Position numbers and translations under genes: made by a program | Assembly: GCF_003627215.1 (NCBI RefSeq) | Contig: NZ_CP032678.1 | Span: 124,001-188,000 of the forward strand | Length of the DNA: 64,000 nt | Direction of reading: 5' to 3' | DNA from: Pseudomonas sp. Leaf58 | Lineage (GTDB): Bacteria; Pseudomonadota; Gammaproteobacteria; Pseudomonadales; Pseudomonadaceae | In this document: in pieces, positions 29,489 to 39,121 of the stretch | How positions within the stretch are numbered: position 1 is the stretch's first letter | Layout: each line of letters opens with the position of its first letter | The notes under the pieces: model-generated | What the model saw: the letters and a program-made list of their open reading frames with translations, nothing else | Told to the model about the DNA's origin: nothing | Database searches by the model: none

Positions 29489-31609
29489 CTAGTTGTCTTC
29501 GCCCGCTTTTTCGGATGCTTCTGGCTCAGGGTCGAGACCAGGGACATGATTACGGAAGGGGTACACATAGCCGCTTTCCGAGAAGTAGCCGAACGCTTCA
29601 GGCCTTGGAGCCGTCTTCCTGATGTGGTTGACGGCGCGGGTGGACATGGCCACGCGGATGTTGAACAGGTAGTGCTCTTCCCATGGGTTCTGCAAGGCCC
29701 AGGCAATGGGGTCGATACGGGAAAGCAAGTGATTGCCCGTGCTATCCGTCTCGACATGCCAGTGCTGCAACACATCGGGCAGTTCATCCACCTGGGTGTT
29801 GGTCAGGAAGGCCAGGTCTTCTTTGCACTGTGGGCTGATGCCCAGGATGTAGCTGGAAGTCGAGCCATTCAGATGGCAGTAGGGCACCTTGGCCTTGCTG
29901 TTCCAGCCTTGGTTTAGGGCGGTTTTCGCCTCAAAATGGCGATGCTTGCGCTTCCATTCCTCGTGGGTAAGCATCTCGGTCAATTGGTAGCGCAGGTGTC
30001 CTTCCTCTGTCTTATAGGTGCATGTTGCGCTGAAGCGCTTGTTGCCCTGCGGCAGCTGATATTCGCCCCAGACCCCTTCCGTATGGGCCATGGCGTACAC
30101 GCGTTCGATGTTGGCTTCGATGCGGGCCCGGTACCAGGCCAGAATCTCTTCTTTGCGCGCCTCGAACTCCCTGTCCGCCAGGCGCTGGATTTCCATGGCC
30201 AGGTTGTGGCGTGCAATGAAGATCCGGTCGGCGGCCAGCTTCTCACGGGTGCCGAAGGAGGAGCTATCCAGATGGCGGATCGGGTAACGCTGCTCCTTGT
30301 CCATGATGCTGTTACCCAGACCACGGCGGTCAGCTACTGCCAATGCAGTTGGCGCATCCTCGTTGGCAGAGGTGATGTAGATGATGGTGGTGCCAGTGCT
30401 CAGCATGTTCATGGAAACCTCGTGAACACGGTGTTTATAGCGCTCGATCATCCATTCATTGTGATTGCCGCCGTCTTTTCCCAGCGCGGATACCAGATCA
30501 CCTTGTGGCGCAGCGACGTCTTCAACGGCCAGCGATGGCAAGCTCAAGCCTTCGTACTGAACCACCGGCAGTCCTGCAGACGATGCGCGCTCGATGAGGG
30601 TGGATTCCACCCGGATCATGTCACCCGTATAAGACAGCTGCTGAGGCTGTGCCGGCTGGCGCCAGAAGCGTTCCGCAATCAGCTCGAACATCAGGGTGAT
30701 CCAGATCACTTCGTGTGGATTCAGATCCTTCAGGGCACTCAAGGGGAAGGCTTGCTGGTTGATCGGCACAATGCCAGCTGCGCCGTTTTTGCGTTCAAAG
30801 TAGATGCGCCCTTGCTCTTCATCGTACTTCATGTCGGTCAGGTGGTAAGGGAACCAATTTTGGCACACACGTTCGCCAAACTGCTTGTCAGGGCGCCGCG
30901 ACATGTATTGTTGCAAGGGGTGAGCGTTCTCCGGCACGTCGGAGAGGGTGATGACGTGACCACCGTTGCGAATGGAGAAGACAAAGTACGACTGGAAGTT
31001 GTCAGGGGTTCTGATCAGGTTGATCGAAACCCCCGAGGGCGAACTGCAGACACACTGCAGCAGTGAGTTGATGTTCCAGAACTGAAAGACCTCGCGGTTG
31101 TAGCGGGGCCGCACACCCTCAGGCTCGGGCTCTCCGGCGAGGAAATGGTCGACCCGCAGGTTCTTCATCGAGCGCAGGGCATCGCGGCGCAGGAAGCCCA
31201 TTTCGTAGTCGTTTTCGATCAGGCTCATGACCTCGGGGGTATCAGCCTGATAATGACGCACTGCCTGGCGGGTGGTCAGCTGGAAGTGTCGAAGGTCTTC
31301 GAGCATTTCGGGGTCTGTGACGATGGCACGCAACTGGCCAGACCTGGCCAAGAAGTCGTTGACCTTGTCCGGGTCGGTCAGCATTTCACTCACGGTGAAG
31401 TGCGTGCTCTTGAAGAAGCTGTCGGCAAAGTACCCCAGCAGCAGGAAGCCGGTGATGTTCTGGTCGTCGAGCTCAAGGCCTTCGCGAATCGCGTTGCTCA
31501 TGCGATTGATGTCCCAGTCACGCACGCGACCCTGGCTGCGGCGATCATCGAACTCGGTGAGTGACACCCAGAGATTTAGCGCTTGGACAAGGCGTTCGTG
31601 ATTGGTCAT
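29489..31609 (-). CDS. Large hypothetical protein, 706 aa
   Basis: The ATG at 31609 has GGAG seven bases upstream; an in-frame ATG at 31663 lies inside the promoter. A soluble protein without signal, membrane segment or recognisable catalytic motif. It has helical regions rich in Asp/Arg (RDWDINRMSNAIREGLELDD), a long basic helix near residue 480-520 (EIQRLADREFEARKEEIL), and an acidic tail (DPEPEASEKAGEDN). Its length and single promoter suggest a major plasmid function that the sequence does not reveal. Confidence 0.8.
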   Translation of the reverse strand: MTNHERLVQALNLWVSLTEFDDRRSQGRVRDWDINRMSNAIREGLELDDQNITGFLLLGYFADSFFKSTHFTVSEMLTDPDKVNDFLARSGQLRAIVTDPEMLEDLRHFQLTTRQAVRHYQADTPEVMSLIENDYEMGFLRRDALRSMKNLRVDHFLAGEPEPEGVRPRYNREVFQFWNINSLLQCVCSSPSGVSINLIRTPDNFQSYFVFSIRNGGHVITLSDVPENAHPLQQYMSRRPDKQFGERVCQNWFPYHLTDMKYDEEQGRIYFERKNGAAGIVPINQQAFPLSALKDLNPHEVIWITLMFELIAERFWRQPAQPQQLSYTGDMIRVESTLIERASSAGLPVVQYEGLSLPSLAVEDVAAPQGDLVSALGKDGGNHNEWMIERYKHRVHEVSMNMLSTGTTIIYITSANEDAPTALAVADRRGLGNSIMDKEQRYPIRHLDSSSFGTREKLAADRIFIARHNLAMEIQRLADREFEARKEEILAWYRARIEANIERVYAMAHTEGVWGEYQLPQGNKRFSATCTYKTEEGHLRYQLTEMLTHEEWKRKHRHFEAKTALNQGWNSKAKVPYCHLNGSTSSYILGISPQCKEDLAFLTNTQVDELPDVLQHWHVETDSTGNHLLSRIDPIAWALQNPWEEHYLFNIRVAMSTRAVNHIRKTAPRPEAFGYFSESGYVYPFRNHVPGLDPEPEASEKAGEDN

Positions 31610-31635
31610 GGGAAAGCTCCGACTTAGGTATACCG

Positions 31636-31663
31636 AATATACCTTATATTGAGGTGATGTCAA
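31636..31663 (-). promoter_or_regulatory. Promoter of the 706-aa gene
   Basis: TTGACA (31658-31663 reversed) and TATATT (31636-31641 reversed), 16-base spacer, followed by GGTATACC as in other promoters of this window. Confidence 0.6.
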
Positions 31664-31756
31664 ATGCGTGTCAAATTGACCCTTTGTTTGAGGCTATGCA
31701 AAACTTGAAGTTACTTTGACGACAGGCGTCTGCATTGCAGGGGCTGGAGAAATTAC

Positions 31757-32596
31757 ATGCAGAGATATAGGACATGGGTGGCGGCGTTGGCGCTGGCCTG
31801 CGTATCGGCGGGTGCGTACGCCGCCAACGAAATCCGCCTCGCCGCCCCGATCATAAAAGGAAGTGGGGGATCTGGTGGCAGTGGAGAGCCGCTTGCAGAG
31901 AATGGCCGATGGGTGCCTAATGATCCGCTGCTTGGCGAATGGGTCAATAGCGGCGCAGCGGAGTGCTCCATCTGGTCGCCAGCGGTAGAGACCCAGGTCA
32001 ATCGGGTGGAGTTCGTCCAGACGGGGGATGCTTGCTCTCAGGTGCAGATCCGCAGTGTCCAGCCATCGGAATACAATGATCTGACCTACGAAGTGAGAGC
32101 GGTCGGGGAGCCTTATACCGAGAGTCAACGCATCGAAGTGGCGCCGCTAACCCAGAAGGCCAAGGGGACGCTGCAGGGCGACTTCATGGATATCCCGAGA
32201 AAGTACCGTATCTACGAAACGAACAACGAATATTGGGGCTTCGCTGACCTGTACTTCGGCAGGGAGAACTTCTCCAACGGGGCGCGGATGGGCAGTGTGC
32301 GCTACTCCGACTACACCAAGGCCGGGGTCAAGGGGAACTACATGCTGATCCTGCAGTTGTTCGACAACCCAGGCTTTGCCACCAACGCCGAGGCGGCTGC
32401 GTACATCAAGAGCACCTTCGGCGATGTGTACGTGCCGGCGCTGGGCGTTACCCTGGAGTCAAGCAAAGCCTCGTTCAAAACCAAGGCTGAAAATGACCTC
32501 CAGCCGTTCTGGCCGCTGACCAAGGCGCAATTTGAGGCCATGGGTGGACGCACCACCGAAGGCTCCTTCCGGATTGTGTTTACCAATCCCCAGTAG
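31757..32596 (+). CDS. Secreted NEIR-type protein, copy 1
   Basis: The 279-residue product has a signal peptide (QRYRTWVAALALACVSAGAY, cut before ANEIRL). The mature N-terminus NEIRLAAPI, a Gly/Ser linker, and a W-x-P / C-x-W-x-P region (AAECSIWSPAVETQVNRVEF) align with the minus-strand gene at 61926 (NEIRITAPI; GCSWDPPSSSVAYTAQVNQ). Two cysteines in each could pair. Function unknown; the presence of pilin-like adhesin genes near both copies suggests a surface role. C-terminal halves differ. Confidence 0.7.
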   Translation: MQRYRTWVAALALACVSAGAYAANEIRLAAPIIKGSGGSGGSGEPLAENGRWVPNDPLLGEWVNSGAAECSIWSPAVETQVNRVEFVQTGDACSQVQIRSVQPSEYNDLTYEVRAVGEPYTESQRIEVAPLTQKAKGTLQGDFMDIPRKYRIYETNNEYWGFADLYFGRENFSNGARMGSVRYSDYTKAGVKGNYMLILQLFDNPGFATNAEAAAYIKSTFGDVYVPALGVTLESSKASFKTKAENDLQPFWPLTKAQFEAMGGRTTEGSFRIVFTNPQ

Positions 32597-32653
32597 CTCA
32601 GCTTGGCGCCAGCCTGCTGCGCCTGGGGTCGGCTGGCGCGGACACCCTGGCGC

Positions 32654-33961
32654 TTAAAGCCCGAGGTCTTCTGCCAGGGCGCGATCCAGCTGGGACTCCA
32701 GCTTTTGGAGGTACCTTTTGTCGCCTGTGGCGCGGTATAGGGCGTTCCAGTGAACATCCTGGGTACAGAGGGGTTCTAGGATTTCACGCGGCTCCTGGCG
32801 TATCAGGTGATTGATCTGGCGCAGTTTGGCTTGGGCTTGCCAAACGGTAGGATCCTCACCGTATTCAACGGCCTTGGTCATCAGTTGTTCCAAGTACAGG
32901 GCGTGGCGCTGCTCGGGTGTCATGGAACGGTAGACACTTAAGGCGGCCTGCTTACTGTATTCCTTGAAAGACTGGCCAACATCCGTCGCCAGATGGGTGC
33001 TGGTTTTGGCGAAACGCTCAACCAAGTCCTCATAGTTGAGGGTCGCAATGTTGAGAATGTCGGATCGCGAAATCCCTGCCTTTTCGAAATCAAGCATCAG
33101 ATTGACCATGAGTGCGTGCTGATCTGCATTGATCGCAGCCTCCATGCGACTTAAGAAGCCAAAATCCAGGAGCATGCCGCTGTCTTCCTTGCCCAGCAGC
33201 TCCAAATACCCTGGCAGTAGAGCGATCTTGTGATCCACGGACGGGATAGTGGTGTACTCAAGCTTGCTTCCCCGTATCTTGCAAGGGGCAGCTGGGTTGA
33301 GGAGGGCCATGTGCTCTTTGGAGTACAGGGCCGATACTTGATTCTTGTAGCGTCTGACCATCTCCGCTTCGCTGATGGATGAACCATCGGGCAAGGACAC
33401 CCGGATGTTCGACAGGGGATCATAAGGCACCTGAGCCAGAGCCTTAACCGCTGTACTGGGGTCGCATTGCTGCAGTTTGGCGAACGCTCTGGGGTTGTCA
33501 TCCATGACCACCTTTAGCGCAAAATGGTACTTCCCTGTGCAGTAGAGCATGAGAAAAAGGTCGAGGCTGAGCTCGCCGCAGTTTTCAAATTGCTGCACAT
33601 AGTCGACCTCTACTCGATTCGCCAGCAGGCCGACCAATCGCGAAATCTGACCCAACGGGAGATTGTCATTGAGCGTGCAATGCTTCAGCTGGCCGATGTC
33701 TTCGACTGCCACCAACGCGACCGTCATGCACAAGAAAGGTGAGCATAAGCGATCGGACGAGGAGAGTGAATCCTTGCCGAATTGGACTTCAAAGATGGCG
33801 TTGTAGACCTCACTGAGATTGGTATTACCGTGCTCCTGCACAACCTTGGAAAAAAAATCCATTGCCTCCCGCTGATAGCTGCCGTCGCGCAACCGATCAG
33901 GATCAAGCCCCGAAACTTCTTTGATCAAGGCGTAACTGGGCAATGTCGCAGGAATGTTCAT
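32654..33961 (-). CDS. Hypothetical protein, 435 aa, ending DLGL
   Basis: A soluble, mostly helical protein. The start at 33961 (MNIPATLPSYALIKE) is chosen over a longer frame from 34018; its ribosome site (GAGAAG) is moderate. No known domain is seen. The C-terminus ALAEDLGL shares the last four residues with three other large unknown proteins of this window (47463, 53703 and 57437). It converges on the secreted protein gene 31757. Confidence 0.72.
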   Translation of the reverse strand: MNIPATLPSYALIKEVSGLDPDRLRDGSYQREAMDFFSKVVQEHGNTNLSEVYNAIFEVQFGKDSLSSSDRLCSPFLCMTVALVAVEDIGQLKHCTLNDNLPLGQISRLVGLLANRVEVDYVQQFENCGELSLDLFLMLYCTGKYHFALKVVMDDNPRAFAKLQQCDPSTAVKALAQVPYDPLSNIRVSLPDGSSISEAEMVRRYKNQVSALYSKEHMALLNPAAPCKIRGSKLEYTTIPSVDHKIALLPGYLELLGKEDSGMLLDFGFLSRMEAAINADQHALMVNLMLDFEKAGISRSDILNIATLNYEDLVERFAKTSTHLATDVGQSFKEYSKQAALSVYRSMTPEQRHALYLEQLMTKAVEYGEDPTVWQAQAKLRQINHLIRQEPREILEPLCTQDVHWNALYRATGDKRYLQKLESQLDRALAEDLGL

Positions 33962-34229
33962 GGTGACGTCTTCTCTGGGCTTTCCACCATCATAGGGAGT
34001 GCGAGCGTATGAATCCAAGCAACTTTGGAGATTCCGGGCATCGCCAGGCCGTGGTTCCTTGAACGAGCGGACGCCGACTGGTATTTTGCGAGGGTATTGC
34101 CGACCAGGGCTTCAGACCAGCCCCTCACCTGATCAACCTTAGGGCAAGGCCCTCCAAAGCATTTCCGGGTACGGCGACCCCTGCGCCCCGCCATTTAACA
34201 ATCATCAAAGCAATCAGAGCACTCAAAAC

Positions 34230-34901
34230 ATGGACTTTCGCATCACCACCGCGTCAGCGCTATTGGCTGGCATGCTGCTTTTCACGTCCACCCTCGCGGG
34301 CGCCGCTACGCTGCAGGAGCAGGCAAAAAGCCTTGAGCACTCGGTCAAGACCGTCGAGCAGCGGCGCAAGGAAGCACTGGCTGACCTCAACATCCATGTG
34401 CTGAAAGCCTACCGGGATGCCATTCAAATCACGTCCGTGAACACCGACGTCGCAGAGGTGTTCGATCGAACTGTACGGGTGCGGGTGGTGGTCACCTATG
34501 CGGTGGATTTTGAACGCGCCAGGCAGGTGAGAAGCACCCTCAGCCAGTACTTCACGACCAACACCGACAAGGAGGTTGGGGTGGAGCCGTACGGCATGAT
34601 CTACACCAACTTCGACGACTGCGTTGGCCAGTTCTGCGCGGTGAAGAAGGAGACCACGCGCTTCCTGAAGAACTCGGGGGTTGGTATCAACGTCTCCTTC
34701 CTCGGCAATTGGGAAACGGGGCTGCTGATGAACGGGAGTGGGCGCTACGAGCTTAAGCCCGGAAAATACACCTTCCTGATCGATGTGCCGAAGCACAAGA
34801 TCAAGGGTGACCCGAAGCCGGTGGTAAAAGGACAGATTTACGATGTACATTATTGCGATGGAAATGGCGCCTGCGATGGCGTGACCTTCTCCCAGCGATA
34901 A
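34230..34901 (+). CDS. Exported hypothetical protein, 223 aa
   Basis: A signal peptide (ASALLAGMLLFTSTLAGAA) precedes a helical segment (LQEQAKSLEHSVKTVEQRRK) and a beta-rich domain with four cysteines in two pairs (DDCVGQFC; HYCDGNGAC) that probably form disulfides in the periplasm. No family recognised. The 270 bases before it hold no supportable gene. Confidence 0.7.
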   Translation: MDFRITTASALLAGMLLFTSTLAGAATLQEQAKSLEHSVKTVEQRRKEALADLNIHVLKAYRDAIQITSVNTDVAEVFDRTVRVRVVVTYAVDFERARQVRSTLSQYFTTNTDKEVGVEPYGMIYTNFDDCVGQFCAVKKETTRFLKNSGVGINVSFLGNWETGLLMNGSGRYELKPGKYTFLIDVPKHKIKGDPKPVVKGQIYDVHYCDGNGACDGVTFSQR

Positions 34902-35189
34902 TTCCAGATGTATGGGTAGGCCAGGGCGGTGGTGTGACGTCCTGGACAGTATTTAAATCAGTGGGTGATATTTTGTCCTCACTCAATTGGACGGTATTGA
35001 AATTGTCGAATAATAAGAAAATTGAGGTTGTTCAGGTGGAAATGGGGCGTGGAGTAAGTGCTGGCATCCAGGATGCAGCTGCCACACCCCGCCCGACAGA
35101 TGGCTGTTGCGGTCTCTGCTCAGGGAAAACCGAGGCAGGCCATGAACAGTCGGAACCTCGCAAAACCTGTGCATCCAGGGGTCATGGCC

Positions 35190-35786
35190 ATGCATAAAAA
35201 ACTGGTGGTAGGGCTGTGTTTTGTTGTCACTGCCGGGATGCTGGTTTTCACCTGGATGGATACCGCGCCCTACCGACAGGCCCTGGCGAAAGTCCCCCAG
35301 TCCATGCCGGTAGCCGACATTCAGAAAGGTTATGATGAGGCCACACTGGAAGCGACCCGGTTCACGGGGTGTACGGGCATTGGCGGGTTCGGCCTGCAGT
35401 ACAGTGCAGAAGAAAGGGCCTGTTTGATCCAGGCAATGGATCAGACCACGGGCGTGATGGGAGCGATCATGTATGGCACCACTGCCTCGACATGGGTGAG
35501 GCATCAACCGGCTGACGAGGAGATTCGTGCTGCCGCCTTACGATCGATCGAACGGGGTCGAGCGGCCATGGTCGCCACCAAGGCCTGGGCCTATGATGCG
35601 CCGCAAGCCTTGGCCAAGGCCCATGACCAATCCCTGTTGCTCAGGCTTGCTCACGGGCGTATGAATACGGGTAGCCGGTTCGTCGATGATGCACAGCGAC
35701 TCGATACCCTGGAGTTTTCGCTATTGATGCCGGCAGTCAGTTACCGGCAAAGCCAGTGGTTGAAGGCTGAGTTCATTTCCAAGTAA
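35190..35786 (+). CDS. Membrane-anchored or exported hypothetical protein, 198 aa
   Basis: The ATG at 35190 lies nine bases after AGGGG; the in-frame ATG at 35184 is too close. A hydrophobic N-terminus (KKLVVGLCFVVTAGMLVFTW) is either a signal or an anchor. The remainder is helical with two early Cys (TGCTGIGG; ERACLIQAMDQ). Function unknown. About 290 bases upstream hold only AT-rich DNA. Confidence 0.6.
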   Translation: MHKKLVVGLCFVVTAGMLVFTWMDTAPYRQALAKVPQSMPVADIQKGYDEATLEATRFTGCTGIGGFGLQYSAEERACLIQAMDQTTGVMGAIMYGTTASTWVRHQPADEEIRAAALRSIERGRAAMVATKAWAYDAPQALAKAHDQSLLLRLAHGRMNTGSRFVDDAQRLDTLEFSLLMPAVSYRQSQWLKAEFISK

Positions 35787-35869
35787 CCAGGGGCAAAGCC
35801 CTGCGGTAGGCTGCTCAACCTGGATTGGGCGGGCGTGCCCGTCGAACCCAGGCGAGTGCTGCAGGTGGC

Positions 35870-36465
35870 TCAGCGCGGCGTGTCGTCAGCGCCCACAGCT
35901 TGTCGGATGTCCTGGAGGACACAGCGCCCCAGCAGTGTCTTGAGGCTGTGCACGATGTTCTTGCCCGCCGCCTCGCCATCCCCACAAAGGGGGTCAGCAG
36001 CAGGTTGTGCTCGATCAGGAAGTTCTGTACCGGCTCCAAGGCATGCCAGTTGTTCCAGGCGATCTTGTCTGCATCCTCTAGCTCCGCCAGACGCGCCAGC
36101 AGGCGATTGATTGTAGGCCCATCAAACAACGGCTCCAGGGGGCCTACACGGGTGTAATAGCCAGGCTCAGGGTGGAACTGATCGGACTCGGTGTATTCAT
36201 GAAACGTCTTGCCCTGACGGCTGACCAGGGCCCGCCAGGCGCTGGGTGCAGGTTGTGCCAGGGCGGGGGCTTCAGCACGCCCGTTCCACGCTTCCAGCAA
36301 GTCATCATATGACTCTGATTTGGCCTTGAAGTACGAGCCGCACGCCAGGCAGTGGCAAAAAGGCCCAATGTTCATTTGCAGGCCCTGGTCGATGTAGACC
36401 TGGAAGCGCACCTGATCCTGATCCGCATTGCCACAGCTTTTGCACGGTTGCAGATTTGGTTGCAT
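35870..36465 (-). pseudogene. Lar-like zinc-ribbon protein broken by a frameshift
   Basis: From ATG 36465 (GGAG upstream) the frame reads QPNLQPCKSCGNADQDQ, then CHCLACGSYFKAKSE and EAWNGRAEAP, the double-Cys ribbon and W-N-x-R pattern of Lar-like proteins (Lar modulates type I restriction). At a run of five G (35989-35993) the open frame slides into an Arg-rich, unlikely tail ending at 35815. A -1 shift there restores a natural continuation (GDGEAAGKNIVHSLKTLLGR, then CVLQDIRQAVG) ending at 35870. One base appears lost in the homopolymer: a real mutation, a sequencing slip, or a -1 frameshift. Confidence 0.65.
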
Positions 36466-36522
36466 GGAATTCTCCAAAAAGAATGTGATCAGCCAATTAT
36501 TGCGAAAATCGTTTTTGGGTAC

Positions 36523-36547
36523 AAAAAACCCCGGCTCTGCCGGGGCA
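36523..36547 (-). terminator. Terminator of the 36993 lipoprotein gene
   Basis: On the minus strand GCCCCGGC AGA GCCGGGG followed by TTTTTT. Confidence 0.85.
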
Positions 36548-36564
36548 CTTTGAGGGCCTGGAAA

Positions 36565-36993
36565 TCAGTAGGGCGCGTATTGGCGCTCGATCTCGCGCTG
36601 GGCGCGGATGTACTGGAACTCGGTCAGGGTCTTGTCTTCGTACTTCTTGTCGTTTTCGACCAGTTTCTGATCTTTCAGGAATTGGGCATGGGTGCGGGTT
36701 GCGTAGTAGTTGCGGGCCTGGGCAGCATTGTGGGTGTCAAAGGGCATCCACAGAGGCCCCAGGAAGGGGTAGAGGGGCAGGGTCGTAAAGGCTAAAACAT
36801 AGTTCCCCGAATAGAAATAGCCGACCATTGGGAGTATGCCCAGCCCTGCAGCCAGGGCTTCGTTGCGTTCGTTCACCTTCAGACCCTTGGCCTCGTAGGT
36901 CGCCAGCTCTTGTTTCTGGCCTTCGATCAGCGAGGTGGTGCAGCCTTGCAGGGCAGTTGCGAGAACCAGCAGCGACAGTGCTTTTTTCAACAT
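36565..36993 (-). CDS. Lipoprotein, 142 aa
   Basis: Signal peptide ending in LQGC (Cys18), so the mature protein is probably lipid-anchored. A helical segment (EGQKQELATYEAKGLKVN), a central hydrophobic region (YSGNYVLAFTTLPLYPFLGP) and a charged helical C-terminus follow. Unknown function. GGGGG lies before the ATG, and the gene has a promoter at 37023-37051 and a terminator. Confidence 0.72.
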   Translation of the reverse strand: MLKKALSLLVLATALQGCTTSLIEGQKQELATYEAKGLKVNERNEALAAGLGILPMVGYFYSGNYVLAFTTLPLYPFLGPLWMPFDTHNAAQARNYYATRTHAQFLKDQKLVENDKKYEDKTLTEFQYIRAQREIERQYAPY

Positions 36994-37022
36994 GGGAACC
37001 CCCGGACGTCAATGAGGGCCTC

Positions 37023-37051
37023 AGATTATTGGTATATTGCCAAATCGTCAA
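37023..37051 (-). promoter_or_regulatory. Promoter of the lipoprotein gene
   Basis: TTGACG and TAATCT with a 17-base spacer containing TTTGGCAATATAC, shared with the rtcB promoter at 6526. Confidence 0.65.
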
Positions 37052-37258
37052 TACTCGCAAAAAGGAGTACTGATAGTTTTTTCATGCTTTTCCTGGTATG
37101 AGTCTGGTTTTCCGGTTGCAGGCTTCACACCAGCTCCCTTTCCTTGGGCGAGGCTTGGGGTCGATACGAACAGGGCTGATTGGCACAGCCTCAGCCTCCG
37201 TCATTCGGGTGAAGACCTTGAGGAAGAGGCGATGGTTGGTTGGCACAAAAGAATGCCA

Positions 37259-37286
37259 TTGTCGGTCGATTTCTGTATCATAATCT
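37259..37286 (+). promoter_or_regulatory. Possible promoter of the pilin-adhesin gene
   Basis: TTGTCG and TAATCT separated by 16 bases, 27 bases before the ATG at 37314. The rest of 37052-37258 holds no gene I can support. Confidence 0.4.
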
Positions 37287-37313
37287 CAGCAATAAAAATA
37301 TTTAGGGCCTGAG

Positions 37314-38786
37314 ATGAAAAATGGTATCTATCGGCCTCCGCCCCAGCGTGGAGTCACTCTTCTTGAGATGATTCTTGTCATGGCGCTGCTGGCGATCGCC
37401 ACCCTGATGGGGTTAGAGAGTCACCAGGCCGAACTTGAGCAAGCCCAAGCGCGGGCCGTGGGGCTTAAGCTCAGTCAATACAACAATGCTGTGCGCAGCC
37501 TGATTTCCAAGACACCAAGCTTAGCAGCAGGGCAAAAAATGGGTAGCGCCTGGCTGAAGAGCACGGAATGTGGTGGGCCTTTCACCAAAGGTAGTGAATT
37601 TCTTCCCTGTGATTTTCCCGCCGCCACGGTGGCAGATCCTATCAAGTATGGCCAGCTCAGCATCAATTCGACCATTGATGTTACCGGTACCGGCAGCGAC
37701 AAGCGCATTACAGTTACGACACTGAGCGCCCCATTTACTGTCATGGAATCTAATCGCAAGAAAGTGCGCTCCGATCTGTCGGGTTTGGCTGCGATTACTG
37801 CCGCCTCTGCGACCGAGAATGGCTATTCAGCGGGCTCCAGTTACAACTCAAACCCGGCTGATGGACGCATTACCATGGTGGCCAGCAACAAGCCAGACAA
37901 TGATGTGTGGCTGCGCACCGATGGTAGCAACAAGATGCATGCCAACTTGCAATTCGATAATGCCGATCCGCTGGGACGACAGATAGTCGGTGCGTCCAGA
38001 ATTCAGAACCTTGCTGGCCAAATGCTGTACCTAGGCGCCGCGTCTGGTATCGCCGCTGCCTGGAGTAGCGGTGTGGTGGTCGATGCCAATACCGAGATCA
38101 TTGGTGATGTATTGATGAGGCGGACGTTGAATGTGCAGTCCAATGCATCGGTGTCGGGTTCTGCGACGGTCGGGGGTAATGTTGCCGCAAGCGGTAACGT
38201 CACAGCTGCAGCCAACGTGATAGCGGGTGGCAGTGTGGGCGCCAGCTCCAACGTCACTGCGGGAGCTGCTGTGATGGGGCAGTTGTTCTACGATTCCAAC
38301 AACACTGCGTTCTACCTTGACCCCGACAAGTATAGCAATCTCGCTAATCTGCAAACCCAGTCACTTTACAACACGGGGACGATGACGTCGTTAGGCCGCA
38401 TTACCGCCAACGAATACGTGGATCTCAATGGCATCGCCTATGTTGGCCAGCTCTGCCCCAAGCGAGGCCTGATCGCGAGCGATGCCAATGGCAAGACCTT
38501 GTCGTGCCAAGACGGTGTGTGGAAAGCCGGTGGGGGAGGCTCCAAGGTGCTGACAGGGTTTGTGACTAATGGCCAGCAGATCCCAATCCCTGACGGCGCC
38601 GACCCCTCGTCGTGCACCTGGTCATCGGCGAGTGCAACCAACGCCCACCCAGGCTCACGCCCAGACTACGCTGGAGGCAACTACTCAATCGTGGGAGCTG
38701 ACAGAATCGTGACGTGCGGGTTCAAGGACAAAGGGGCGGTCATTGCGGGCGGCTACTGCAGCTTTGTCATCTCGTGCGAAGGTTGA
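37314..38786 (+). CDS. PilV-type type IV pilin-adhesin, copy 1
   Basis: The 490-residue protein starts with a prepilin leader: cleavage between G13 and V14 with Glu at +5 (RGVTLLEMILVMALLAIAT). The long body resembles PilV minor pilins of thin conjugative pili: GRITMVASNKPDNDVWLRTD, RQIVGASRIQNLAGQMLYLG, a run of beta-helix-like N-V/A-S repeats (SGSATVGGNVAASGNVTAAA), and GQLFYDSNNTAFYLDP. A C-x-DGVWK motif near 405 ends the conserved part; the last 80 residues, with four Cys, form a distinct tip domain. Such adhesins select recipient cells. A prepilin peptidase lies at 55093. Confidence 0.85.
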   Translation: MKNGIYRPPPQRGVTLLEMILVMALLAIATLMGLESHQAELEQAQARAVGLKLSQYNNAVRSLISKTPSLAAGQKMGSAWLKSTECGGPFTKGSEFLPCDFPAATVADPIKYGQLSINSTIDVTGTGSDKRITVTTLSAPFTVMESNRKKVRSDLSGLAAITAASATENGYSAGSSYNSNPADGRITMVASNKPDNDVWLRTDGSNKMHANLQFDNADPLGRQIVGASRIQNLAGQMLYLGAASGIAAAWSSGVVVDANTEIIGDVLMRRTLNVQSNASVSGSATVGGNVAASGNVTAAANVIAGGSVGASSNVTAGAAVMGQLFYDSNNTAFYLDPDKYSNLANLQTQSLYNTGTMTSLGRITANEYVDLNGIAYVGQLCPKRGLIASDANGKTLSCQDGVWKAGGGGSKVLTGFVTNGQQIPIPDGADPSSCTWSSASATNAHPGSRPDYAGGNYSIVGADRIVTCGFKDKGAVIAGGYCSFVISCEG

Positions 38787-39121
38787 TGGAGGGATTGTAA
38801 GTCCCTGGGGTAATACCTAGAAGGCAGTGTCTACATCAGCGTGGCCCTGTAGCGCACCCATAAGAAGAAGCTGGCCAGCATTCGCGCTGATAACCGGCTT
38901 TTCGAAATTCCGGCCAGAAGCCCATGACAAATCAAAACCTTCTGCTCTTAGAGGCCGGTGGGGGTATCCGCTTCGTAGCCCTCAGTAAGAGGTCGGGCAA
39001 CCGGTTACCGGCTAGTCACACAGCGCTGCGGGCGATTTTACACAGGGGCTGGAGTGTGTCACCTTCCTGGGTGGTGGCAGCATGCCGCCCACTTTATTGT
39101 CCAGGTAGAAAGGAGCTCAAA
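38787..39121 (+). other. Intergenic DNA with no gene recognised
   Basis: About 335 bases after the pilin-adhesin. An in-frame upstream extension of the next gene (ATG 38924) has no ribosome site. I find no shufflon-type repeat, tRNA or terminator with a good U-run here. Confidence 0.4.

Noticed and set aside
38787..39121. Shufflon downstream of the pilin-adhesin gene
   Set aside because: No inverted 19-base recombination repeats and no shufflon recombinase gene were found.
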